Assembly (NCBI GenBank): GCA_020852705.1
Contig: JADZAP010000021.1
Coordinates: 62,001-126,000, forward strand
DNA from: Ignavibacteria bacterium
Lineage (GTDB): Bacteria > Bacteroidota > Ignavibacteria > Tepidaquicellales > OLB5
Direction of reading: 5' to 3'
DNA length: 64,000 nucleotides
In this document: positions 45,770 to 54,923 of the stretch, piece by piece
Layout: each line of letters begins with the position of its first letter
Position numbering within the stretch: position 1 is the stretch's first letter
Made by a program: the position numbers and the translations under genes
Notes under the pieces: generated by a model
What the model was told of the DNA's origin: nothing
Database searches by the model: none
What the model saw: the letters and a program-made list of their open reading frames with translations, nothing else

Positions 45770-45946
45770 ATGGGGTATTTTGATAAACTTTCTGAATATT
45801 ATAAATCAGAACAATTTGATAAAGACGGAAAAAGATTTGAAAATCAGGTAAAAAACTCTTTTTTATCAACATTTATCATAATTGGAATTGTCTTTTTCCT
45901 AATAATAATTCTGGTTGCTTATTCATTTATTTCATCTATTTTTTAA
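45770..45946 (+). CDS. Small single-pass membrane protein (58 aa)
   Basis: A 58-codon frame starting 12 bases after the GH74-like gene. The first 30 residues are polar and charged (MGYFDKLSEYYKSEQFDKDG), and residues 31-58 are one long hydrophobic helix with FLSTFIIIGIVFFLIII. It has a plausible ATG and a TAA stop. No family was recognised. It may be co-transcribed with the upstream gene, or be an independent small envelope protein. Coding status rests on amphipathic composition and close spacing only. Confidence 0.55.
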   Translation: MGYFDKLSEYYKSEQFDKDGKRFENQVKNSFLSTFIIIGIVFFLIIILVAYSFISSIF

Positions 45947-45961
45947 TGATAACCAAGACCG

Positions 45962-47440
45962 TTAACTTTTAACGGGCTTTTGCTTTACAATTTCAAAGTA
46001 TTTACTTTTAAGCCAGTTTTTGCTTATTAATTCTTCGTTTTCTGTTATCAATTGATGTATAGACCCGTCATCAATAGATATATTCTCTCTCATATCAAAC
46101 AATTTATTAACAATATTCAAAAATTCTTGTGCTCGTTGCCTTAAATAACTGCTTATAAGTTCGGTTGTTCTAATAAACTGCCGGGTTGAATCTATAAAAA
46201 CTGAAAATTCTTCCCACCTGTTAAGTTCAAAAAGCAGCATAAGTTTGGTTATACGGAAGTTCACTTTGTCATAGGCAAGGAAAGGTTCATGTCTGTTTAT
46301 AATTTCCAGCGCTTTTTCAAACTCTTTTTTTGCAAACCAAAGGTTTGCATAAGTATAGTTAATTGTATAATCGGAATTCTCACCCTTTATCCAAACAGAA
46401 TATTTGGTTATAAACTTCTCAACTTTATCAAACTCACCCGCATTTGTATGTGCTTCTGCGGCAACAAGAAAATTTGCAGGTACTATTATATTTGTAACCG
46501 GGTGTCTTATTATATCAAACTCATCAGCCTTATCAAATATAACGCTTAATTCCTTAACAAAATTGTATTCAGTGCTGCCTTCAAATTTAAGGCAGTAATT
46601 TATAAGAAATATAAAGAAAAAATATGCAACGCGCCGCGGCATTTGTGAGCCGTTTAGAAAGAGAAAATCACGGTAAATAAAATAATCTTCATATCCGCGA
46701 GTTGATCTGTACATATTCATCATGAAAATATTTACTTTAAGAGTAGGGTTATAGCGATAATCTTTTTTATTTAGAATTGCCGTAAATTTTTCAAGATCAA
46801 TGCAGTTTAATAATTCGTTTACGATATTGAATTTTGATGAATTGTTATAGATATTTGTTTCAACCCAAATCCTTGCAGTTTCCTGAATAATAATGCACAG
46901 AAAATAAAATATGCCGTACTCATAGTAACGCATTCTTGCTTCAAAATTCTTATGGCTGTTGCCGGTATCTGTAGCATAATTCATCCACTGAACCTGCAGA
47001 AGGTGGCGTTCATTTAAGCTCTGGAAATCATAAACTGAAATCTCATCAAATATTTTCTCTAGGGCTTTTGCTTTATTTTCAAACATGCGGTTAAGTCCTC
47101 GCTCACGCAGCTCAGCTGCCAAGAAAATATCAAAATTAAGTTTATACCCCGAATCAAGTTTTTTCATAGCAAGGAATTTTTCAGTCATCTTTAAAAATAC
47201 TGAAGATACTTTTCTTATTATGGTATCGTCATATTCCCTGCCGGGATAAACTGCTGAAAATATTTTTCTTTTTTCAATTTGTTTTTCTCCTAGCTCAGGG
47301 GAATATTTTTTAAGCTCACGCCAAAAGTTATAAACATATTTGCCTCCTCCAAAGTAGGGAGATTTTGTCATTTTTCCGAATTCTTTTATCTCTTGCTTTG
47401 AAAAAGTTCGGATAATTTTAATGAACGCGAAATTATTCAT
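45962..47440 (-). CDS. Alpha-helical protein of unknown function
   Basis: A 492-residue soluble protein with no signal peptide. The N-terminus FIKIIRTFSKQEIKEFGKM and the following SPYF and FSAVYPGREYDDTIIRKV pattern recall a family of large helical proteins in Bacteroidetes-related genomes with no assigned role. The rest is a regular series of helices of about 35 residues, like TPR or solenoid repeats (for example YANLWFAKKEFEKALEIINRH). Divergent from nusA, with a 365-base gap. It convergently abuts the 58-residue protein gene (16 bases). Function unknown; a scaffold or protein-binding role is a guess from the helical repeats. Confidence 0.7.
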   Translation of the reverse strand: MNNFAFIKIIRTFSKQEIKEFGKMTKSPYFGGGKYVYNFWRELKKYSPELGEKQIEKRKIFSAVYPGREYDDTIIRKVSSVFLKMTEKFLAMKKLDSGYKLNFDIFLAAELRERGLNRMFENKAKALEKIFDEISVYDFQSLNERHLLQVQWMNYATDTGNSHKNFEARMRYYEYGIFYFLCIIIQETARIWVETNIYNNSSKFNIVNELLNCIDLEKFTAILNKKDYRYNPTLKVNIFMMNMYRSTRGYEDYFIYRDFLFLNGSQMPRRVAYFFFIFLINYCLKFEGSTEYNFVKELSVIFDKADEFDIIRHPVTNIIVPANFLVAAEAHTNAGEFDKVEKFITKYSVWIKGENSDYTINYTYANLWFAKKEFEKALEIINRHEPFLAYDKVNFRITKLMLLFELNRWEEFSVFIDSTRQFIRTTELISSYLRQRAQEFLNIVNKLFDMRENISIDDGSIHQLITENEELISKNWLKSKYFEIVKQKPVKS

Positions 47441-47623
47441 TTATTATTCACTTTAAAAACATAATTATTGCAGAATTTATTTGTTTTAAGCAAATTTTTA
47501 ATTTTAATAATAAAATTCAATTCACAAATTTGTTAATTCATTTGTTATTAAATTATTTATAAATAACATTTTTATATAAATTTGCAAATACTTAAGGCAT
47601 ATTTGTTGTTTCGTTTTCTTTAC

Positions 47624-47655
47624 CTTGCATCCAATTTTAAAAATTGCTATAATTG
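47624..47655 (+). promoter_or_regulatory. Candidate promoter of the nusA leader
   Basis: CTTG at 47624-47627 and TATAATTG at 47648-47655 are 20 bases apart, close to the TTTG / TAnnTTTG pattern. Transcription would begin near 47660, about 26 bases before the leader terminator. A second -7-like TAAATTTG lies at 47577-47584. Confidence 0.4.
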
Positions 47656-47685
47656 TAAGATATTTAATGATTATGAATTGAAATT

Positions 47686-47709
47686 GACGCTCCTAAAAGC
47701 GTCTTTTTT
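47686..47709 (+). terminator. Intrinsic terminator/attenuator in the nusA leader
   Basis: GACGCT pairs with AGCGTC over a six-base loop CCTAAA, followed by six T residues. It sits 97 bases before the nusA start, and no gene on this strand lies between it and the divergent promoter region. It should therefore end a short leader RNA or act as an attenuator for the nusA operon. Confidence 0.78.
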
Positions 47710-47805
47710 GTTCTATATAAGCCCTGTGGTAAATAAAAAATTAACAGGGAGAGTAGAAATAAGCATTTTTATTTAGAAAATAATACATACTATGAGGCTT
47801 AACAA

Positions 47806-49107
47806 ATGAAATCTGATATAGTTGAATCCTTTTCACAAATGGTGAAAGATAAGAAGATTGACAGAGACCTTCTTGAAAGTATTATCAAGGAAGTTTTTGG
47901 AATGATGATTAAGAAAAAATACGGACAGAATGCAAACTTTGATGTAATTGTGAATATGGATAAAGGTGATATTGAAATGTATCTTTCGAAAGCTGTTGTT
48001 GAAACTGTTGCGGACCCCGAAACAGAAATTAGCGTTGAAGAAGCAAATGAACATTCCGGAGAAGAGCTTGAAGTTGGCGATGATTACACCGAGGTTCTTG
48101 ATTATGTAACTTTTGGAAGAAGGCACATTGTGAATCTGAAACAAAACCTGAACCAGAAAATTCGTGAAGTAGAAAAGGAAATTATTTATAATGACTACAA
48201 AGACCTTGTAGGTGAAATTATTGTTGGTGAAATATATCAGATAAAACCACACAGCATACTTCTGATACATAACGGTCACGAAATACAGTTTCCCAAAGGT
48301 GAGCAGATTGCAAGGGAAAGGTATAAAAAAGGTGAATCAATAAGAGTATATGTTAAAGAAGTATCCAAGAAACAATCAGGTCCGCCTGCTATAATCGTTT
48401 CCAGAGCTGCTGATGATTTCTTAAAAAAACTGTTTGAGCTTGAAATACCAGAAATTTATGACGGAGTAATTGAAATTAAAGGCGTTGCACGCGAGCCGGG
48501 AGAGCGGGCAAAAGTCGCGGTATATTCTTATGACGACAGGATTGATGCCGTTGGTGCATGCGTTGGAATGAAGGGTATAAGAATTCACTCAATTGTCCGT
48601 GAGCTTGCTAATGAAAATATTGATGTTATTAACCATAGTGATGATATAGGATTGTATATAGCACGTGCTTTAGCTCCGGCTAAACTTAAAGATATTTATC
48701 TTGATAAGGCAAATAAGGTTGCTAAAATAATTGCAGATGAAGATCAAATTTCATTAATTATTGGAAAGAACGGTCAAAATATTAAGCTTGCCAGCAAGCT
48801 TACTGATTACGAAATAGATGTTGAGCGTAACAGCGGCAGACCAAAAGATATTGAAGAAGCACTTGAAAGAGAACTTGAGGCACAGGCAGAGCAGGAAGAA
48901 GATGAAGATATTGATGAAACACCTGAAACCTCGAATGACGATGATGAAAATACTCAAGAGGAACCAAAGGAAATAAATGATAACGATGAAAGCAGTGATG
49001 AAGACGAAGAAAACGAAGAAGAAGATGATGGAGATGAAGAAGAAGAAGATGGAGAGGAAGAAGAAGAGGGACAAGATGAAAAAGAATCAAAAAAAGAAAA
49101 GAAATAA
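47806..49107 (+). CDS. nusA: Transcription termination/antitermination factor NusA
   Basis: A 433-residue NusA. Residues 1-125 are the RNA-polymerase-binding N-domain. An S1 domain follows (GEIIVGEIYQIKPHSILLI), then KH1 (GACVGMKGIRIHSIVRE) and KH2 (LIIGKNGQNIKLASKLTDYEIDV). The last 65 residues are a very acidic tail (about 380-433) rich in Glu and Asp, in place of the AR repeats of E. coli. NusA modulates pausing, termination and antitermination. The gene opens the nusA-infB-rbfA-truB-ribF-rpsO-pnp cluster; the usual partner rimP is absent here. Its leader has a terminator. Confidence 0.96.
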   Translation: MKSDIVESFSQMVKDKKIDRDLLESIIKEVFGMMIKKKYGQNANFDVIVNMDKGDIEMYLSKAVVETVADPETEISVEEANEHSGEELEVGDDYTEVLDYVTFGRRHIVNLKQNLNQKIREVEKEIIYNDYKDLVGEIIVGEIYQIKPHSILLIHNGHEIQFPKGEQIARERYKKGESIRVYVKEVSKKQSGPPAIIVSRAADDFLKKLFELEIPEIYDGVIEIKGVAREPGERAKVAVYSYDDRIDAVGACVGMKGIRIHSIVRELANENIDVINHSDDIGLYIARALAPAKLKDIYLDKANKVAKIIADEDQISLIIGKNGQNIKLASKLTDYEIDVERNSGRPKDIEEALERELEAQAEQEEDEDIDETPETSNDDDENTQEEPKEINDNDESSDEDEENEEEDDGDEEEEDGEEEEEGQDEKESKKEKK

Positions 49108-49150
49108 TGTAAAACTAGGTAATTAATAATAGAAGGTAAAATAATTTTTA

Positions 49151-52129
49151 ATGCCCGAAAGTACAAATAAAGGATTAAAGGGAATACAGGTTTCTAAGAT
49201 TGCAAAGGAAGTGAACAGGCAATCAACAGAAATACTTGAATACCTGAAGCGTATAGGTGTTGAAGTAGGCAGTGTTATGTCTAAAGTTGATGAAACCGCA
49301 TATCAAAAAGTTTTAGGGCATTTTAAAAGCGACCTTGAAGAAGCCGAAAAACATAAGAAGAAACTCATTGACCTGAAGAAAAAGCATAAAGGAATTGAAA
49401 TAAGTGAAATAGAAGATGAAGTAAAGAAAGAAAAGGAAAAGAAGCTTAGAGAAGAAGAAGAAAAGCAGAAAAAACGAGATGAAGAAGAAAAGATCAGACA
49501 AGAGAGGGAGTTTCAGCAGCAGAAAGAACTTGAAGAAAAGCGAAGACAGTTAAAAGAAAAAGAAGAACAAGAAAATAAAGGACAGATAGTTCCAGAAGCA
49601 AAGAAAAGAACTAATCGGGAGGAAAAGAAACCTGAAGATCAAAAGCCAAAAGAAAAAAAACAGGTATCTGAAGAGGTTAAAACCGATGAAAAGACTCCAG
49701 AAAAATCTGCTGCAAAAGTAACACATGAAAAGAAGATACCAGAAAGGGTAGATATTTCCAAACCGATAACTACAAAAACCGGAATTTTCCAGACACCTCA
49801 TTTAATGAAGGGCAGACAGTATGGAGAATCACGCGGCAAAAAGGATAGTAATAAAGCCAAAGGCGAGAGAGTAAGAGGAAAAGGCGGTGTTAAACCGGAT
49901 GGCAAGCAGCAAGACGATGCAAAAAAAAGCGGATTTCAGAGAAAAACAGGCGGAACTTTTGAACGGGTTACAATAAAAGACGATTTCAGAAAAAATAAAA
50001 AACCTGTACATGGACAAAAAGCACCGTTTAAAAAACCATTTACTTCACGTGAAGATGAAAAGAAAAAAGATGAGAAATCAAAAGATACAAAACAAGTAAC
50101 TGAAAGCGCCGGCTCAATTGCCAAGAAACGCGATATTGACAAGAGTTTAAAATCAAAGAAACAGAAATATCAAGACGGCGCGGAAGCAAAGAAAAAGAAA
50201 AAACAGGCTGACGAAGAGATAACACAGGAAATAGAAGAAGCTATACGTGAAACTATGGCTAAGATGGATGAAACCGGCTCAGCAACCGCAAGACAGCAGC
50301 TTAGAAAAAAGAAAAAGAAAGAACGTTTAGAACAGGAACAAAAAGAAGCCGAAGAAAACCTAGCAAGAGCCAACATTATTCAGGTTACAGAATTTGTTTC
50401 TACCAGCGAGCTTGCTGCTTTAATGGGTATTGAAGTAAGCGAGCTTATCCAGAAATGTTTTGAACTGGGAATGATGATAACTATAAACCAAAGGTTAGAT
50501 AAGGACCTGATAACTTTACTAGCAGATGAATTTGGATATAAAATAGAATTTCAGAAAGAATATGAAGTTGATGCCCTTGCAGATACGATTGACGATACCG
50601 ATAAACTTCTGCACAGACCCCCTGTGGTAACAATTATGGGTCATGTAGATCACGGAAAAACATCACTGCTTGATTACATAAGAAAAGAAAGTGTAGTTGC
50701 AGGCGAAGCAGGCGGAATTACACAGCACATTGGAGCTTATCAGGTGAAACTTGAGGATGGGAGATTAATAACATTTCTTGATACACCTGGTCACGAAGCA
50801 TTTACGGCTATGCGTGCCCGCGGAGCACAAATTACAGATATAGTAGTGCTTGTTGTTGCCGCAGATGACAGCGTGATGCCGCAAACAATAGAAGCTATAA
50901 ATCATGCACTTGCAGCTAATGTGCCAATAGTGGTGGCCATTAATAAGATTGATAAACCAAATGCAGATCCTAATAAAATTAAAACACAGCTTTCGGAAAA
51001 AGGTGTGCTTGTTGAAGAATGGGGAGGCAAATATCAATCAGTAGAAATTTCTGCAAAAGCAGGCACCAATATTGATCAGCTGCTGGAGAAAATTCTGGTT
51101 GAAGCAGAAGTACTTGATCTTAAAGCTAACCCTAACAGGAATGCAAGAGGAGCTATTGTTGAAGCTAAACTTGATAAAGGTAAAGGTATTACAGCTACAG
51201 TACTTGTACAAAAAGGTACTCTAAAAACAGGTGACCCGTTTGTTGCAGGTAACTTTAACGGAAGAGTTAAAGCAATGTTTGATGAACGCGGAAAAAAAGT
51301 TGAACTTGCAAAACCTGCGGTACCGGTACAGGTGCTGGGTTTTGACGGCATGCCTCAGGCAGGTGATGTAATGGTTGTTATGGATAATGAACGTGAAGCA
51401 AGGGATATTGCCTTAAAACGCCAGCAGCTTAAACGAGAACAGGAATTCCGGCAGGTTAGATTTATTACACTTGATGATATTTCAAAGCAGATAAAAGAAG
51501 GAAAACAAGTTGATCTGAATGTTATTATTAAAGGTGATGTTGATGGTTCCGTTGAAGCCCTTTCAGATTCTTTATTAAAGCTTGGAACAAGCGAAGTAAA
51601 AGTAAGCATTATTCATAAAGCAATTGGCGAAATTACCGAATATGATGTGCTGCTTGCTGCAGCATCAAGTGCAATAATTGTTGGTTTTAATGTCAGACCC
51701 AATCTAAAAGCAAGAAAGCTTGCTGAGGCTGAAAAAGTTGATATAAGGCTGCATAACATCATATATGATGTGATAAACGAAATAAAACTTGCGCTAGAAG
51801 GTCTTTTAGAGCCGGAAAAATCAGAGGAAATACTTGCTACTGTTGAAGTTAGAGCAACGTTTAAAGTACCTAAGATCGGAACAGTTGCGGGATGTTATGT
51901 ACTTGACGGAAAAGTTGGGAGAAACAATAAAATTAGGCTGTTAAGAGATGGTTTTGTTGTTTTTGATGGAAGCATCAATGCACTAAAAAGATTCAAAGAT
52001 GACGTTCGCGAAGTAGAACAGGGATTTGAATGCGGTATAAGTCTTGAAAATTACAATGATATTAAAGTTGGTGATATTATTGAATCATATACAATAATAG
52101 AAACTAAAAGAAAACTTGAACAGAAGTAA
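49151..52129 (+). CDS. infB: Translation initiation factor IF-2
   Basis: A 992-residue IF-2. Residues 1-60 are the IF2 N-terminal helical module ([21 protein letters not shown]). A highly charged, low-complexity Lys/Glu/Gln linker covers about 60-420. A second IF2_N-like module precedes the GTPase, whose G1 is GHVDHGKTS near residue 497, G3 is DTPGHEAFT and G4 is NKIDKP. Domains II, III and IV follow with [17 protein letters not shown] and [12 protein letters not shown]. It brings initiator tRNA to the 30S subunit. It lies 43 bases after nusA. The basic/acidic linker is long, but within the range for this phylum. Confidence 0.97.
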   Translation: MPESTNKGLKGIQVSKIAKEVNRQSTEILEYLKRIGVEVGSVMSKVDETAYQKVLGHFKSDLEEAEKHKKKLIDLKKKHKGIEISEIEDEVKKEKEKKLREEEEKQKKRDEEEKIRQEREFQQQKELEEKRRQLKEKEEQENKGQIVPEAKKRTNREEKKPEDQKPKEKKQVSEEVKTDEKTPEKSAAKVTHEKKIPERVDISKPITTKTGIFQTPHLMKGRQYGESRGKKDSNKAKGERVRGKGGVKPDGKQQDDAKKSGFQRKTGGTFERVTIKDDFRKNKKPVHGQKAPFKKPFTSREDEKKKDEKSKDTKQVTESAGSIAKKRDIDKSLKSKKQKYQDGAEAKKKKKQADEEITQEIEEAIRETMAKMDETGSATARQQLRKKKKKERLEQEQKEAEENLARANIIQVTEFVSTSELAALMGIEVSELIQKCFELGMMITINQRLDKDLITLLADEFGYKIEFQKEYEVDALADTIDDTDKLLHRPPVVTIMGHVDHGKTSLLDYIRKESVVAGEAGGITQHIGAYQVKLEDGRLITFLDTPGHEAFTAMRARGAQITDIVVLVVAADDSVMPQTIEAINHALAANVPIVVAINKIDKPNADPNKIKTQLSEKGVLVEEWGGKYQSVEISAKAGTNIDQLLEKILVEAEVLDLKANPNRNARGAIVEAKLDKGKGITATVLVQKGTLKTGDPFVAGNFNGRVKAMFDERGKKVELAKPAVPVQVLGFDGMPQAGDVMVVMDNEREARDIALKRQQLKREQEFRQVRFITLDDISKQIKEGKQVDLNVIIKGDVDGSVEALSDSLLKLGTSEVKVSIIHKAIGEITEYDVLLAAASSAIIVGFNVRPNLKARKLAEAEKVDIRLHNIIYDVINEIKLALEGLLEPEKSEEILATVEVRATFKVPKIGTVAGCYVLDGKVGRNNKIRLLRDGFVVFDGSINALKRFKDDVREVEQGFECGISLENYNDIKVGDIIESYTIIETKRKLEQK

Positions 52130-52163
52130 TATACAGTAACAATATACAGTGTATTGAAAAACT

Positions 52164-52544
52164 ATGTCTATAAGAACAGAAAAAGTTGCAGAAGAATTAA
52201 AGCATCAGTTAGCAAATATATTAACCAGAGATCTGGCGGAACTGCATTTAGGGCTTGTAACAGTAACACGAGTGCGTATAAGCAAGGATCTTAAGAATGC
52301 TAAAATTTATTTGAGCTTTATAGGAAATAAAGAACCCGCCGAAGTATGCATTGAAAAAGTGAATAACAGGAAAAAACAAATAAGAATGCACCTTGCTCAA
52401 AATATACATTTAAGGTTTGTACCTGAAATTGAATTTTATTTTGATGATACAATTGAATATGCCAGCAGGATTGATGAGATAATTAAGGATATTCATAAAG
52501 ATGATGAAAATACCGGTGTACCAAATACCGAAGAATCAGAATAA
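52164..52544 (+). CDS. rbfA: Ribosome-binding factor A
   Basis: A 126-residue RbfA with the KH-type fold used in 16S rRNA 5'-end maturation of the 30S subunit. Motifs are RTEKVAEELKHQLANILTRDL, LVTVTRVRISKDLKNAKIYLS, and FVPEIEFYFDDTIEYASRIDEII. It ends with an acidic tail. It starts 34 bases after infB and its coding sequence stops just before the truB start. Typical placement and length. Confidence 0.94.
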   Translation: MSIRTEKVAEELKHQLANILTRDLAELHLGLVTVTRVRISKDLKNAKIYLSFIGNKEPAEVCIEKVNNRKKQIRMHLAQNIHLRFVPEIEFYFDDTIEYASRIDEIIKDIHKDDENTGVPNTEESE

Positions 52545-52560
52545 TTTTTTTCCGCCTTTT

Positions 52561-53364
52561 ATGTCAGCAGAAATTAATGATACAGATTTAAAAACTGACC
52601 AATATAATACAGGCATAAATGAAGCGGACTTAAATGAATTTAAAATTGTCGGAAGTGATTTTTGGAAATTAAACTGGCAGGAACGAAGCGAAGCTGCAAA
52701 CAAACCGGGTATAACACTGCTCTTTGATAAACCAAAGGAATACACAAGTGCAAGAGTTGTAAATATTGTAAAAAAATTTCTTGATGTAAGTAAAGCAGGA
52801 CACAGCGGAACACTTGACCCTAAAGCAACTGGTTTAATGGTTATTTGCACCGGAAAAAAAACCAAACTGCTTAATAATCTGCTGAACTGCGATAAGGAAT
52901 ATGAAGGGATCCTTGTTCTTGGTGAACGAACCCGAAGCTATGATTCAGAAACTGAAGTGTATGAAAAAAAAGATATTTCATATATCACTAGCAAAGATAT
53001 TTTAAAAGCTGTAAAAGAGCTAACAGGTCAAATTAGCCAAGTACCGCCAATGTACTCGGCAGTTAAGTATAAAGGCAAGCCTCTTTATAAACTAGCACGT
53101 AAAGGTCATACACTCGAGCGTAAACCTAAAGAAGTTCACATTAAAGAGTTTGATGTAAGTCCATTAACTAAAAATGAATTAAATTTCAGGGTTGTATGTT
53201 CAAAAGGTACATATATAAGGTCTCTTGTGAGCGACCTTGGAGATAAACTTGAAGTTGGGGCATATTTAAAAGAGCTTCGCAGAACTAAGATAGGTTCATT
53301 AGATATTATTAATGCACTAAAAACAGATGATTTTATTAATATGAATATGAACAGACAGGTATGA
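52561..53364 (+). CDS. truB: tRNA pseudouridine(55) synthase TruB
   Basis: TruB makes pseudouridine 55 in the T-loop of tRNAs. The start at ATG 52561 is preferred over an in-frame ATG at 52501 that lies inside rbfA. This gives 267 residues, with an extension of about 45 residues before the core LLFDKPKEYTSARVVN. The catalytic Asp86 is in GHSGTLDPKATGLMV, followed by KEYEGILVLGERTRSYDSE, PPMYSAVKYKGKPLYKLAR and SKGTYIRSLVSDLG. The last codons and stop lie inside a 14-base tandem repeat (53347-53388). Confidence 0.95.
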   Translation: MSAEINDTDLKTDQYNTGINEADLNEFKIVGSDFWKLNWQERSEAANKPGITLLFDKPKEYTSARVVNIVKKFLDVSKAGHSGTLDPKATGLMVICTGKKTKLLNNLLNCDKEYEGILVLGERTRSYDSETEVYEKKDISYITSKDILKAVKELTGQISQVPPMYSAVKYKGKPLYKLARKGHTLERKPKEVHIKEFDVSPLTKNELNFRVVCSKGTYIRSLVSDLGDKLEVGAYLKELRRTKIGSLDIINALKTDDFINMNMNRQV

Positions 53365-53388
53365 ACAGACAGGTATGAACAGACAGGT
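53347..53388 (+). repeat. Three 14-base tandem repeats spanning the truB stop codon
   Basis: ATGAACAGACAGGT occurs three times without a gap, at 53347-53360, 53361-53374 and 53375-53388. The first copy encodes the final MNRQ of TruB, and the TGA stop begins inside the second copy. Because 14 is not a multiple of three, the other copies cannot extend the frame in phase. Confidence 0.95.
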
Positions 53389-53446
53389 ATAAATAACAGA
53401 AATTTTTGGGGTAAGAGAAAATTATAAAAGACCGCAACTATAATTA

Positions 53447-54409
53447 ATGAATATTTACAGGGATATTAAAGATGTTACAAAGGATAAAAAAACTGTTGTT
53501 ACAATAGGCACTTTTGACGGGCTTCATAAAGCACATAAACAGATTATAGATAAAGTAACATCATTAGCCCGGCAAAACGAGCTGCGTTCTTTTATAGTTA
53601 CGTTCGAGCCGCATCCGCAGGAAGTTTTAAAGAATAAAACTCCTGATATCAAACTGCTTACATCAATAGATGAAAAACTAAGACTGTTTGAAAAAGCAGG
53701 GATTGAAAATGTGCTGGTTTTAAAATTTACCATTGAGTTTTCAAAAACCGACGCAAATGAATTCTATGAGAGTTATGTAGCAGGTGCAATAGGTTTAAGC
53801 GATTTGGTAATTGGTTATGACCACCTTTTTGGAAGAAACCGTGAAGGCAGCTTTGAAACATTAATGGAGCTTGGAAAAAAATACGGATTTACCGTACACA
53901 GAGTGGAAGAAATTGATATTGAAGGCAAACCGGTTAGCTCAACCCGTATTAGACTTGCCCTTGCCGAAGGTAATATAGAAGAAGCCAACAGACTGCTTGG
54001 ATATGAATACGGATTTGACGGAATTGTGGTAGAAGGCGATAAAGTTGGAAGAACAATTGGTTACCCGACAGTTAACTTAAAGCCCGTTAAAGAAAACAAA
54101 GTAATGCCCCGCGAAGGTATTTATTGTGTGAAAGTGGAATATAACGAAAATAATTATTATGGAATGATGTATCACGGTTACCGCCCAACATTAAGTGAAG
54201 GGATCCAGCGGGCACTTGAAGTTCATATTTTTGATTTTAATAAAAATGTTTACGGCGAAAAAATTACAATAGGTTTTTTAAAACGGCTGCGTGATGATAT
54301 GAAATTCAGCAGCAAAGAAGAGCTTATTAAACAGATAGATAAAGATAAGAAAGATTCACTTAGTTATATAAAAGAATTTGAAAGCAGAAAGCAAATAAAT
54401 CAGAATTAA
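53447..54409 (+). CDS. ribF: Bifunctional riboflavin kinase/FAD synthetase
   Basis: A 320-residue RibF that phosphorylates riboflavin to FMN and adenylates FMN to FAD. The N-terminal nucleotidyltransferase domain has GTFDGLHKAHKQII (a variant of the usual G-N-F-D-G-V-H-x-G-H), SFIVTFEPHPQEVL, IGYDHLFGRNREGS and VSSTRIRLALAEGNIEEAN. The C-terminal flavokinase domain has GDKVGRTIGYPTVNLKP and HIFDFNKNVYGEKI. The gene has a normal length and lies 82 bases after truB, with a ribosome-site-poor leader. Its position before rpsO is common in this group. Confidence 0.95.
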   Translation: MNIYRDIKDVTKDKKTVVTIGTFDGLHKAHKQIIDKVTSLARQNELRSFIVTFEPHPQEVLKNKTPDIKLLTSIDEKLRLFEKAGIENVLVLKFTIEFSKTDANEFYESYVAGAIGLSDLVIGYDHLFGRNREGSFETLMELGKKYGFTVHRVEEIDIEGKPVSSTRIRLALAEGNIEEANRLLGYEYGFDGIVVEGDKVGRTIGYPTVNLKPVKENKVMPREGIYCVKVEYNENNYYGMMYHGYRPTLSEGIQRALEVHIFDFNKNVYGEKITIGFLKRLRDDMKFSSKEELIKQIDKDKKDSLSYIKEFESRKQINQN

Positions 54410-54451
54410 TATAAAATATAATTATCACTTTAAGGAGATAAAATAAAAAAG

Positions 54452-54721
54452 ATGTTAACAAAAGAAGCAAAACAGGAAATTGTATCAAAGTACGGAACGA
54501 GTACTAAGGATTCAGGTAAAGCAGAAGTGCAGATAGCAATTCTGACTGAAAGAATTAACACTCTAACTGAAAGCCATTTTAACACAAATAAAAAAGATAA
54601 TCACTCCAGGCTTGGATTGTTAAAAATGGTTGGAAAAAGAAGAAGACTGCTTAAATATCTTGAAAACAAGGATATCAGCAGGTACCGCACAATAATTAAA
54701 GAGCTTAACATAAGAAAATAA
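54452..54721 (+). CDS. rpsO: 30S ribosomal protein S15
   Basis: An 89-residue S15 with the complete family signature: [32 protein letters not shown] helices, then [22 protein letters not shown] and [13 protein letters not shown]. It binds 16S rRNA early in 30S assembly. A strong Shine-Dalgarno (AAGGAGATAA) lies some 18 bases before the ATG. It is followed by a 202-base leader before pnp. Confidence 0.97.
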   Translation: MLTKEAKQEIVSKYGTSTKDSGKAEVQIAILTERINTLTESHFNTNKKDNHSRLGLLKMVGKRRRLLKYLENKDISRYRTIIKELNIRK

Positions 54722-54923
54722 TTTTCAACAGGGCTGTTTTATTGAAAAGCTGTTATTCTGTTAAGTCAGGGCGACGAAAATACTTTCTCAGTTTGTATTT
54801 TAATATGATTTGAGGCAGCTTTTTCGCCATCCTGCTTACGGCATGTTGTAAATGCCATCCAACAGAGTAACTTCTTAAAATTTCAGCAGCCTTTAATTAA
54901 TTTAAGGAGAAATATTAAAAAAG
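54722..54923 (+). promoter_or_regulatory. Possibly structured leader between rpsO and pnp
   Basis: A 202-base non-coding stretch with an AAGGAGAAAT ribosome site at its end. CAGG..CGAAAA (54767-54780) can pair with TTTTCG..CCTG (54821-54834), and GGCAT/ATGCC arms lie near 54841-54857. Such leaders control pnp through RNase III or PNPase in other bacteria. The structure is unverified. Confidence 0.35.

Larger units (their letters stand above)
47441..47805. other. Divergent intergenic region upstream of nusA, with a terminated leader
   Basis: A 365-base gap without a convincing gene; the 64-codon frame at 47582-47776 has no ribosome site or family resemblance. It contains a plus-strand promoter-like pair, an intrinsic terminator (47686-47709), and a second weak hairpin with CCCTGT/ACAGGG arms (47722-47749). 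No rimP homologue is present. Confidence 0.6.

Noticed and set aside
47582..47776. 64-codon plus-strand frame between the helical protein and nusA
   Set aside because: It overlaps the leader terminator, has no ribosome site and no family-like residues; it is more likely leader RNA than a gene.
48754..49166. Antisense frames opposite the nusA tail
   Set aside because: They arise from the acidic GAA/GAT-rich codons on the other strand (Phe/Leu/Ser runs) and are shadows.
49380..50350. Repetitive Lys/Glu coding stretch in infB as a DNA repeat array
   Set aside because: Low-complexity charged linker of IF-2; no regular DNA repeat unit, and typical for the family.
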